Assembly (NCBI GenBank): GCA_035529155.1
Contig: DATKXF010000133.1
Coordinates: 1-7,752 of the forward strand
DNA: 7,752 nt
Direction of reading: 5' to 3'
DNA from: JAAEEP01 sp035529155
Lineage (GTDB): Archaea; Thermoplasmatota; Thermoplasmata; Methanomassiliicoccales; JAAEEP01
Below the pieces are notes generated by a model. It was not told the origin of the DNA, did not search any database, and worked only from the letters and a program-made list of their open reading frames with translations. The position numbers and the translations under genes were made by a program. Every line of letters starts with the position of its first letter. Positions within the stretch are counted from its first letter, which is position 1. Shown piece by piece: positions 1 to 6,491 of this stretch.

Positions 1-1003
1 CTCTACCTATGGAAATCCAGAGATCACCAGCGTCGACATCGGTACCAAAGACCGACCAGGAATATTGATCAGCGGTCACGATCTTCTGGATTTGGAGCAG
101 TTGTTGAGGCAGACCGAGGGTAAGGGTATCGATGTCTACACCCATGGTGAAATGCTCCCGGCAAACGCCTACCCCAGGCTGAAGAGTTATGACCATTTGG
201 TTGGCAACTACGGAGGTTCATGGTGGCGCCAGAAGGAGGAGTTCGAGAGCTTCAATGGTCCAATACTAATGACAACCAACTGCCTGGTGCCGCCTAAGGA
301 TTCATACATGGACCGAGTGTACACTACCAGCATCGTCGGCTACCCGGGACTTAAACACATCACTGGGAAGACTGGGAAGGAAAAGGACTTCTCAACAATC
401 ATCGCGCACGCCAAGTCATGTGCCCCACCCCAGCAGATCGAGTCTGGGAACTTGACGATAGGCCTCGCCCACAAGACGGTGATCGACATGGCCGGGGATG
501 TTCTGGAGCTTGTGAAGGTTGGCAAGATCAAGAGGTTTGTCGTGATGGCCGGCTGCGACGGCAGGCACAAGGACCGGGATTACTACACCGAGTTTGCGAA
601 GGCTTTACCATCGGACACAATCATATGCACCGCGGGATGTGCCAAGTACCGTTATAACAAGCTTACACTGGGAGATATCGAGGGTGTTCCCAGAGTGCTG
701 GACGCTGGACAGTGCAATGATTCTTATTCCCTCGTGGCCATTGCACAGGCGCTGGCCGAGGCATTGGGCGTAGGGATAAATGACCTTCCAATATCATACA
801 ACATCGCCTGGTACGAACAGAAGGCTGTCCTGGTTCTCCTCGCCCTGCTGAGTCTGGGCGTTAAGAACATAACCCTGGGACCCAACCTCCCGGCGTTTGT
901 CTCCCCAAATGTTCTTGATGTCCTTATCGATAAGTTCAATATCCGAAAGAACACCTCAGTGGATGAGGATCTGCCCTTGCTGGTCCCTGAGGTAAAGGGA
1001 TAG
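1..1003 (+). CDS. hcp: Hybrid cluster protein (hydroxylamine reductase), 5' partial
   Basis: This is the C-terminal part of hybrid cluster protein, a cytoplasmic iron-sulfur-oxygen enzyme known to reduce hydroxylamine in vitro and linked to NO reduction and protein S-nitrosylation in vivo. The frame is open from base 2 to the TAG at 1001-1003 (333 codons). A full Hcp has about 540 residues, so about 200 residues, including the N-terminal Cys-rich cubane cluster, lie upstream. All ligands expected for the hybrid cluster are visible: His in SGHD (77-79), Glu in THGEMLP (149-151), Cys in TTNCLVPP (281-283), Cys in MAGCDGR (554-556, the persulfide Cys position), Cys in TAGCAKYRYNK (638-640), Cys in DAGQCNDSYS (713-715), and Glu and Lys in WYEQKA (815-817, 821-823). 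The TTG at 65 lies inside this conserved sequence and is not the start. The protein should be catalytically competent. The next gene begins 2 bp downstream, so they are almost certainly co-transcribed. Identification is very secure; the physiological substrate here is inferred. Confidence 0.96.
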   Translation, partial: STYGNPEITSVDIGTKDRPGILISGHDLLDLEQLLRQTEGKGIDVYTHGEMLPANAYPRLKSYDHLVGNYGGSWWRQKEEFESFNGPILMTTNCLVPPKDSYMDRVYTTSIVGYPGLKHITGKTGKEKDFSTIIAHAKSCAPPQQIESGNLTIGLAHKTVIDMAGDVLELVKVGKIKRFVVMAGCDGRHKDRDYYTEFAKALPSDTIICTAGCAKYRYNKLTLGDIEGVPRVLDAGQCNDSYSLVAIAQALAEALGVGINDLPISYNIAWYEQKAVLVLLALLSLGVKNITLGPNLPAFVSPNVLDVLIDKFNIRKNTSVDEDLPLLVPEVKG

Positions 1004-1005
1004 AG

Positions 1006-1839
1006 ATGAAGAGGAACATAATCAGGATCGACGAGGACCTCTGCGATGGCTGCGGCCAATGCGCAGATGCCTGTCCCGAGGGCGCCATTCAGATAATCGA
1101 CGGTAAGGCCCGTCTGGTGAGTGAGATATTCTGCGATGGCCTTGGAGCATGCATCGGTGACTGTCCGACCGGGGCAATATCCATAGAGGAAAGGGAGGCC
1201 GAGGTGTATGACGAGCGCAGGGTGATGGAGAATATCAACAAGAAGGGAGAGGGCACCATCAGGGCGCATCTCCAGCATCTGAAGGATCATGGAGAGACTG
1301 GTTACCTGAAGGAAGCGCTTGAATTCCTGGAAGAAAAAGGAATTGATGTAGATTTTGAAGGCTCTACAAAAACCCGAGCGGCAATACCCATGGCTTCATC
1401 AGAATTTCAGGGTAGGGGAAAGGCAAGCTCGTTGATAGCTTCAGAGGGCTCGGAGCTGAGTCATTGGCCGATCCAGATGCACCTGATCTCCCCGACCGCC
1501 CCACAGTACAGGGATGCCGATCTTGTCCTGGCAGCAGACTGTGTGGCGTTCGCCAGCGGGGAATTCCATCAAGATTTTCTGAAGGGGAAAAGTCTAGCCA
1601 TTGCCTGTCCAAAACTTGATTCCGGTCTTGATCGATACCTGGAGAAGCTGGTGGCGCTCATCGACGAAGCCCGAGTGAGAACAATCACGGTGGTGACAAT
1701 GGAGGTACCGTGCTGCCAGGGCTTGACAAGGTTGGTGCAGGAGGCAATGACCAGGACAAAGAGGAAGGTGCCGGTCGAGGTCGTCGTTATCAGCAGGACA
1801 GGTGAGATCCTGAAGAGGGAATGGGTCAACCTGAGCTGA
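1006..1839 (+). CDS. Ferredoxin-domain (4Fe-4S) protein partnered with Hcp
   Basis: A 277-residue protein with an N-terminal bacterial-type ferredoxin domain (residues 5-60) and a C-terminal domain (about 150-277) that I know as the companion of Hcp in anaerobes, without an established name. Cluster motif 1 is complete: CDGCGQCADACP with C13, C16, C19, C23. Motif 2 is CDGLGACIGDCP with C43, C49, C53, where Leu46 replaces the usual second Cys. One cluster therefore has only three cysteine ligands and could be 3Fe-4S or a labile 4Fe-4S. Residues 65-115 are charged and helical. The C-terminal domain carries C179 (AADC), H188 (GEFH), C201 (CPKLD) and the C236-C237 pair (EVPCCQGL), which may form another metal or redox site. 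The ATG lies 2 bp after the hcp stop, with a purine-rich AGGTAAAGGG upstream. Likely role: electron donor to, or accessory of, Hcp. The domain call is secure; the partnership is inferred from adjacency. Confidence 0.88.
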   Translation: MKRNIIRIDEDLCDGCGQCADACPEGAIQIIDGKARLVSEIFCDGLGACIGDCPTGAISIEEREAEVYDERRVMENINKKGEGTIRAHLQHLKDHGETGYLKEALEFLEEKGIDVDFEGSTKTRAAIPMASSEFQGRGKASSLIASEGSELSHWPIQMHLISPTAPQYRDADLVLAADCVAFASGEFHQDFLKGKSLAIACPKLDSGLDRYLEKLVALIDEARVRTITVVTMEVPCCQGLTRLVQEAMTRTKRKVPVEVVVISRTGEILKREWVNLS

Positions 1840-1881
1840 CATCATCCTGGCGGCTCGAGAATATGGCTTATAGGAAAGGAT
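1840..1881. other. Short convergent intergenic spacer
   Basis: These 42 bp lie between the stop of the ferredoxin gene and the stop of the opposing HAD gene. I see no stem-loop and no T-run strong enough to call as a terminator on either strand, so termination for both operons is unresolved here. Confidence 0.5.
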
Positions 1882-3003
1882 CTAACCAAGACTTCCTATC
1901 TCTGACCCTCTCACCGTCTTCCTGAAAGCGGAACTCTCCTTCGTGAGTCGGTCGATGTTGTTGAAGCTGATCCTCTCAAGTGTGGGAAGCTTATCTGGAA
2001 AGACCCTCTCAAGCTCCTTTATCAGGTAGTCGTGGACGTACCCTGACCGCCTCAGGAACTCCACCTCCCAGTTCTCCACGAGATTCATGATCCCCTCCCT
2101 TCCAGCTGTGCTGAAGGTCTCCGCCAACACTGAGGTGACCACTGTGTTCGGGGATATCATACAGACCTCCGCTTCCCTGATCGCATATGCGTTCCCGTTG
2201 AATGAGACAGCGACACCTCCACCATCTCTCACGAGCTGAAGTGCCTGAACGTCAGTGATGCTGTCCCCTAGGTACATGGTACTCTCCAGTCCAATTCCGG
2301 TAGAACGCTGGATCTCAAGAATGGAGTTGGCCTTCTCCTCCCCGCCCACCGGATTCACCTCCAGAATGAGCTGGTATGTCGAGAGATCTGTCATCTCCTC
2401 CCAGAATATCTGGTCCAACCTTTCGATGGTCTGCATACTCTGATCGTCGAAGTCATCCAAGGAAATGGCTCTATCAGGTATCTCGATCATCGGAAGCCGG
2501 GATATCTCTCTAGTATAGTTGCGAAGGATATCACGCTCCCAGTCAGATATCCTTGCCGAATCTATCCTCAATGTGGTGCAGTAAGCATTTTCGAACGGGA
2601 ATCCGATGGTCTCGCACACGGCGTTGACATAGTGCTCGTAGCTCGTGGAGACAATGAACGCGGGCATGAGTTCGTTCACAAAGCGCATGGTCTTCTCCGC
2701 CCCTGGCACCAGGAGGATATTCTTGCGTGAGAACTCGATCATATTACGATCAGTAGCTCCGTATGCTTTCAGGAACGGAAGGATCAGTTTGAGTGTGCCT
2801 CCGGCCTTGTACCTTGGCTTTCGGACGATGTCCGCGAGAACGTCGTCGTATTTGCTGACCAGACTGAATAGACGATCCCCGTTCTCTATAAACTGGCAGG
2901 ATATCTCGAAAGCGTTGTCGTTCTTGGTGACGGGTCCCTCCCCATCGGTGATGAACTGCCTGCCTTCGTATCCTATGATCTCCCCGATTTCGTCGTAGTC
3001 CAT
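1882..3003 (-). CDS. EhaR-like HAD-superfamily phosphatase
   Basis: A 373-residue protein of the haloacid dehalogenase (HAD) fold, resembling the archaeal family annotated as energy-converting hydrogenase A subunit R (EhaR). HAD motif I is TDGEGPVT with candidate nucleophile Asp20, but the usual acid two residues on is Glu22 rather than Asp. Motif II is FIVSTSYEHY (Ser119/Thr120). Lys224 in GGEEKANS is a candidate motif III lysine. Motif IV is YLGDSITDVQAL (Asp247, Asp251), followed by GGGVAVSFNG. The long insert between motifs I and II is a probable cap. The conserved core seems to begin near residue 17, so the first 14-16 residues are an extension; the ATG at 3003 is supported by GGTGGGAT in the 13-bp gap after the formyltransferase stop. 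It is the last gene of the kinase-formyltransferase operon. No hydrogenase genes are seen here, so the family name should not be read as hydrogenase function. Phosphatase activity is inferred; the substrate is unknown. Confidence 0.75.
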   Translation of the reverse strand: MDYDEIGEIIGYEGRQFITDGEGPVTKNDNAFEISCQFIENGDRLFSLVSKYDDVLADIVRKPRYKAGGTLKLILPFLKAYGATDRNMIEFSRKNILLVPGAEKTMRFVNELMPAFIVSTSYEHYVNAVCETIGFPFENAYCTTLRIDSARISDWERDILRNYTREISRLPMIEIPDRAISLDDFDDQSMQTIERLDQIFWEEMTDLSTYQLILEVNPVGGEEKANSILEIQRSTGIGLESTMYLGDSITDVQALQLVRDGGGVAVSFNGNAYAIREAEVCMISPNTVVTSVLAETFSTAGREGIMNLVENWEVEFLRRSGYVHDYLIKELERVFPDKLPTLERISFNNIDRLTKESSAFRKTVRGSEIGSLG

Positions 3004-3016
3004 TTATCCCACCATG

Positions 3017-3844
3017 CTAACCCGATATTTCCTCGTCAACCTCTTTGGTGAGGTTGTACGCCTCATCCAACGAAACGCCTTCCACGTAAAGTCTCTGGTC
3101 CCTTATGAATACCTTGCCATCAGCGAAGAGCTTGATCGATTGAGCGATCAGGGGAAGCTCCCTCAGCTCCCCATCGGCCCTGATCCGCTTGAATAGGGGT
3201 TCTGTTTCCCCCTCATCTCTGATGATCTCCTCCAGGGACCTCGTTTTGAGTTTGTTCTCCATCTGTTCCCACAGAGGTGGATATCCACTGGCCCTTAATG
3301 AGAACGAACAGTAGGTCAGGGCGGGCCCCTCGTCCCATTCCGGCGTCGTGAGGTGGATCATTGCCCCCTGTTTCTCAGCCTTCTGCTCTATTAGCTGCCA
3401 AATGACTTCCTGCCAGGTGCCCTTTGGCCCCCCAGGCAGCGCTGGGTGCAGGTTGATGAGGTCAAACTCCCGACAGGTCTCATCATCTACCCAGAGCATG
3501 TATCCTGCCAGAACCCCGAGGTCGAATGGAAAATTGGAGAGTAGCCTCCTCATCTCCCTGCCGTATTCGATTCTCCACCCCTCCTTGTCCTTCTTCTTCA
3601 GGTCAGGTTTGAACTTCTTCCAGGAAAGGGTGATGAGAGGTATCCCGTACGAGTGGACTAGCTCGAAGAATTCCTCCCTTTCCCTGAAGTCCTTCTGCCC
3701 TGGTTCTTCGCCTTCTTCCCAGTTGTTGAAGACGAATTCTAAGGTGACGTCGAAGAACCCCTTCTCTTTTCGCCTAATGACGGTTTTCAGAAGCTCTCTG
3801 GCAGCCTCATCCCTTCCAGTGGAAAACCATCCAATTCTCAGCAT
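3017..3844 (-). CDS. Formyltransferase-fold protein, PurN-like
   Basis: A 275-residue protein whose middle matches the formyltransferase family (GAR transformylase PurN, Met-tRNA formyltransferase, sugar formyltransferases). The catalytic triad is present: Asn131 and His133 in INLHPALPG, and Asp171 in EWDEGPAL, preceded by AMIHLTT as in the PurN pattern. LGVLAGYMLWV (109-119) fits the strand before the active site. The N terminus, IGWFSTGRDEAARELL, replaces the SGxGSN-type phosphate-binding loop of PurN, and residues 40-105 form a charged segment different from standard PurN. The end (IKLFADGKVFIRDQRLYVEG, 237-256) resembles the C-terminal strands of PurN. The ATG overlaps the kinase stop by 7 bp (ATGCTGA), with GGAGAAGGGG just before it, so translation is probably coupled. 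A family role in transfer from a folate or related one-carbon carrier is established; the acceptor here is unknown. A divergent PurN remains possible, but the neighbours are not purine genes. Confidence 0.72.
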   Translation of the reverse strand: MLRIGWFSTGRDEAARELLKTVIRRKEKGFFDVTLEFVFNNWEEGEEPGQKDFREREEFFELVHSYGIPLITLSWKKFKPDLKKKDKEGWRIEYGREMRRLLSNFPFDLGVLAGYMLWVDDETCREFDLINLHPALPGGPKGTWQEVIWQLIEQKAEKQGAMIHLTTPEWDEGPALTYCSFSLRASGYPPLWEQMENKLKTRSLEEIIRDEGETEPLFKRIRADGELRELPLIAQSIKLFADGKVFIRDQRLYVEGVSLDEAYNLTKEVDEEISG

Positions 3845-4806
3845 TTCCCCTTCTCCATTTCAAATGACTCCAGGAGTTGCTGATCGGGGTAACCATCCCT
3901 TCCATAATCTGCAATGCTCCTGGCGGAAGCGAGAGCCGCGAAGTTGCCGCACAACTCAAGTTCCCAGCCCTTGAGTATGCCCGCCAGCATAGCCGCTGCA
4001 AAAACATCACCCGCTCCTGTCTTGTCCACGACCTCGGTCTTTACCACTGGGATCTCGATAGTCATATCTTTGGTAACGATGATGGCACCTTGTGCTCCCA
4101 TGGTGCAGACCACGATATCGGGGCCCATCCTCAGTAGCTTTTTGGCCCCTTTAATGGGATCGGTCCCAGTCAGCATCTTAACCTCATGGTCACTTGGGAA
4201 GATGATGTTCGCCCTTCCTATGAGCGGCTTGATCACTTTCAAACCCTTCCCGGCGTAGATCTCGCCCGGATCCAAAGAGACCAGTATCCTAGGCTCAAGG
4301 TCCTTGGCGATTCTCATCTGAGCCCTCATCGACCTTTGACCCACGAAGGAGGTCAGGTGGACAAGCTTGAATTTCCTCAAATATTCTAGATCACAGGGGG
4401 CAGTGATGTACATGTCATTCGCGTTTGGAAGGACCAAAAGACTCCTTTCACCATCACTGATGATCGATATGCACAAACCTGTACGGTTCGCCCTTCTAAT
4501 CTTGGTGGTATCGATGTATTCGAGACCGTTGATGATGAAGTCACCGTATACGTCGTTCCCCACCATTCCCAGCAATCCTGTTCGAAAACCCATCTTGCCA
4601 AGGGCGCACATGGTGTTCGCCGCCGAGCCCCCACCGCTCTGACTTACCATTTTTCCCTTCGTTCTTATGATATCCAGCAAATTCGAGAAGTCCTCAGGGG
4701 TGCCAAAGGTCTCCCTCCCGGGTCGCAATCTTAAATCCAGAAGTTCAGACCCATCCACCTCGAAGATCAGGTCGACATTGAGCGATCCTATTCCCGCGGC
4801 ATCCAT
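3838..4806 (-). CDS. PfkB/ribokinase-family carbohydrate or nucleoside kinase
   Basis: A 322-residue kinase of the PfkB family, which phosphorylates sugars, nucleosides or related alcohols with ATP. The N-terminal strand is AAGIGSLNVDLIF. The substrate-side glycine motif is SGGGSAANTMCALGKMG (57-73). The PfkB signature 2 is DKTGAGDVFAAAML (261-274), with Asp267 as the probable catalytic base and GAGD as the anion hole. FPSDHEVKMLTG (203-214) is the usual NxxE-type region, and CTMGAQGA (234-241) precedes the ATP site. The length is normal for the family. I chose the ATG at 4806; TTG codons at 4818 and 4809 would add only a few residues. A TATA-like box about 30 bp upstream suggests a leaderless or very short 5' end. 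The GGGSAANT motif resembles adenosine kinase-like and other broad archaeal PfkB members, but the substrate cannot be read from sequence. It is the first gene of the operon that continues into the formyltransferase and HAD genes. Confidence 0.88.
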   Translation of the reverse strand: MDAAGIGSLNVDLIFEVDGSELLDLRLRPGRETFGTPEDFSNLLDIIRTKGKMVSQSGGGSAANTMCALGKMGFRTGLLGMVGNDVYGDFIINGLEYIDTTKIRRANRTGLCISIISDGERSLLVLPNANDMYITAPCDLEYLRKFKLVHLTSFVGQRSMRAQMRIAKDLEPRILVSLDPGEIYAGKGLKVIKPLIGRANIIFPSDHEVKMLTGTDPIKGAKKLLRMGPDIVVCTMGAQGAIIVTKDMTIEIPVVKTEVVDKTGAGDVFAAAMLAGILKGWELELCGNFAALASARSIADYGRDGYPDQQLLESFEMEKGKC

Positions 4807-4911
4807 CAACCCTAGCAATTACTTCTGTCCAAAAATAAGTTGGCCCCCATCGATATCCAAGGCAGCCAATGAAAATCATTTATACAGACGCCTCAATTAT
4901 ATTTATTGCCC
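4807..4911. promoter_or_regulatory. Divergent promoter region
   Basis: This 105-bp region separates two divergent operons. For the minus-strand kinase, CTTATTTTT (4839 down to 4831) is centred about 30 nt before the ATG at 4806. For the plus-strand MarC gene, ATTTATACA (4878-4886) is centred about 30 nt before the ATG at 4912. These are the distances expected for archaeal TATA boxes serving leaderless transcripts, and neither start has a strong Shine-Dalgarno sequence. The two boxes are about 45 bp apart. I see no clear operator palindrome between them. Confidence 0.55.
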
Positions 4912-5604
4912 ATGGCGGATCTGACCTATGTTCTGGAGTTCATTGGGGGAGCGATCATTTCTATAATAGTAATCTCCAATCCCATCTCCACCTCGGCGGT
5001 GTTCATCGCTCTGACACAAGGCATGACCCAGGATGAAAAGATCCGCATCGTGAGGAAGTCAATCATATACTCCTCGGGCATCCTACTTTTCTTCGCTCTG
5101 ACCGGTTTCCTGATCTTCACGATATTTGGGTTCAGTATAGGTGCCTTCAGGATCGCGGGCGGAGTCCTATTGTTCAGCACCGCCATCTACATGCTAAATC
5201 CCAAACCGAGTAGCGTGGCCGCTGATGAGACCTCTCGCGATATCGCGTTGATACCGCTTGCCATCCCATTCACAGCCGGTCCAGGTACAATCGTCACTGT
5301 GGTGGTATTGATGTCAGAAGCCCGTAACCTCGTCAACACGATCGACACCATCACCGGGCTTCTTGCCATGATAGGGGTGATCTTAGGCATCATGGTGACC
5401 ATCATCGTATCCTACTTCATGATGGCCCATTCTGACAGGATAGATGCCGTCCTCAAGGAGGGTGGACGCAATGTTGTGACCCGGTTAATGGGTCTGCTGG
5501 TCATGGCGATTTCCATCCAGTTCATCATCAACGGCATCAAGGAACTATTACCGGAGTTCATGGAGATCGTGAATGGCGCGGTTGCGATTTACCCCATCTT
5601 ATGA
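4912..5604 (+). CDS. MarC-family integral membrane protein
   Basis: A 230-residue, very hydrophobic protein of the MarC (UPF0056) family, named after E. coli MarC, although a role in antibiotic resistance was not upheld there and the transported substrate is unknown. Family hallmarks are SNPISTSAVF (22-31) in the first membrane segment and the strongly conserved PLAIPFTAGPGTI (115-127). Six membrane segments can be drawn at about 10-34, 50-72, 76-95, 113-134, 146-170 and 188-207, with the polar loop PKPSSVAADETSRD before the fourth, matching the usual topology and length. The ATG at 4912 fits a leaderless transcript; an in-frame TTG at 4906 would add only two residues. The stop codon overlaps the start of the downstream kinase (ATGA at 5601-5604), so the two are probably translationally coupled and may share a function at the membrane. 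The family call is firm; the function is unknown. Confidence 0.92.
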   Translation: MADLTYVLEFIGGAIISIIVISNPISTSAVFIALTQGMTQDEKIRIVRKSIIYSSGILLFFALTGFLIFTIFGFSIGAFRIAGGVLLFSTAIYMLNPKPSSVAADETSRDIALIPLAIPFTAGPGTIVTVVVLMSEARNLVNTIDTITGLLAMIGVILGIMVTIIVSYFMMAHSDRIDAVLKEGGRNVVTRLMGLLVMAISIQFIINGIKELLPEFMEIVNGAVAIYPIL

Positions 5605-6491
5605 ATTCAGAGAAGCCATTATTCGAGAGGATTCACATAGCCTACAAGGTTGCCGCGAAGTTGCTCGGTCTCCAAGATATTGATAGGTTGAGCTTCTCTC
5701 CGATAGTGAATTGGGGGTACTTCATGTTCAGATCGCTTGAAACCCTACTCTCGGAACTCCTGGGGCGGGAGATCGAGCTCACCGCTTGCTCAGGTTTGAC
5801 CGCCACTGCGGTTTTTCTAAAGGAATCAAGACTCCCAAGCAAGAAGAATGTCGTTTACAAGTTGAGTACCCAGAACGAGCATCTGGTACTGAAGATATTT
5901 CAAAGCGACCTGGCCGAGAAGGAACATTCAATATTGCTTTCCTGCAGGTCAAGGGGAATCAAAGTCCCTGAGCCTTATCTGCTGGGTGACGACTTCATTT
6001 TGATGGAATTCCTGGACGGTCCCAATCTCTGCGACCTACTGAACGAGAGCCCGGACTTTGAATATGCCGAAATGATGGCCGATTGGTTCCAGGCATTCCA
6101 CCATGCGTTTAGGAACGGGAAACTGACCATGGTTAAATCAGATGCGAAGTTGCATAACTTCCTCCTTACAAGGAAGGGCTTGGCAGGGCTCGATTTCGAG
6201 CTAGCCCACGAAGGCGATCCGTTGGAGGATATCGGAGAGATGTGCGCGCACATCTTGGACACGGATCCAATGTTCACTCACAGGAAATTCGAATTGTGCG
6301 AACATCTCCTTCGACGCTACAGCGAGAAGGCCGGAAATACTCTATCAGGAATAACGAAATGGGTGGTGGTGGCCTTGGAGGAAGCTGCTAGCTTCAGGCC
6401 AAGTCAGCGGAAAGAACTGGAGAAGTGGGTGGCGGGGCTTGATCGAGGGACCGTTGCACCATTCTGTGATCTTGACCCTCAGAACAGATGA
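5601..6491 (+). CDS. Aminoglycoside-phosphotransferase/Bud32-like kinase
   Basis: A 296-residue protein with a small-molecule or protein kinase-like fold. Residues 1-80 are an N-terminal segment without a recognised domain. The kinase core follows: Lys98 in LVLKIF (ATP lysine), Glu107 in EKEHSIL (helix C glutamate), hinge MEFLDG (135-140), catalytic loop KSDAKLHNFLL (Asp181, Asn186), and metal-binding Asp198 in GLDFELA. The usual HxD or HGD histidine is replaced (KSD), and the DFG equivalent is DFE, as in APH, Kdo/WaaP and other atypical kinases. All key catalytic residues remain, so activity is likely. The closest named types I can suggest are APH, lipopolysaccharide kinase-like and Bud32/RIO; it lacks the compact size of Bud32. 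The ATG lies in an ATGA overlap with the MarC gene. Its 3' end overlaps the opposing decarboxylase gene by 13 bp. The substrate is unknown. Confidence 0.75.
   Translation: MNSEKPLFERIHIAYKVAAKLLGLQDIDRLSFSPIVNWGYFMFRSLETLLSELLGREIELTACSGLTATAVFLKESRLPSKKNVVYKLSTQNEHLVLKIFQSDLAEKEHSILLSCRSRGIKVPEPYLLGDDFILMEFLDGPNLCDLLNESPDFEYAEMMADWFQAFHHAFRNGKLTMVKSDAKLHNFLLTRKGLAGLDFELAHEGDPLEDIGEMCAHILDTDPMFTHRKFELCEHLLRRYSEKAGNTLSGITKWVVVALEEAASFRPSQRKELEKWVAGLDRGTVAPFCDLDPQNR

Noticed and set aside
65..67. TTG as the start of the Hcp gene
   Set aside because: The same frame is open and carries Hcp-conserved residues (TYGNPEIT, RPGILISGHD) right to the window edge, so the gene begins upstream.
724..1290. 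188-codon open frame on the minus strand
   Set aside because: It lies antisense to the end of hcp and the ferredoxin domain, both of which have clear family motifs. Its translation shows no recognisable domain.
1840..1881. Possible bidirectional terminator
   Set aside because: No convincing inverted repeat or T-run is visible.
1882..3003. Evidence for an Eha hydrogenase locus
   Set aside because: Only a family resemblance of one HAD protein supports this; no hydrogenase subunit is encoded in the window.
3348..3974. 208-codon open frame on the plus strand
   Set aside because: It runs antisense across the formyltransferase and the end of the kinase, with low-complexity serine-rich composition and no motif.
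4807..4818. TTG starts upstream of the kinase ATG
   Set aside because: They add at most four residues, have no better ribosome site, and the ATG at 4806 sits at the expected distance from the TATA-like box.
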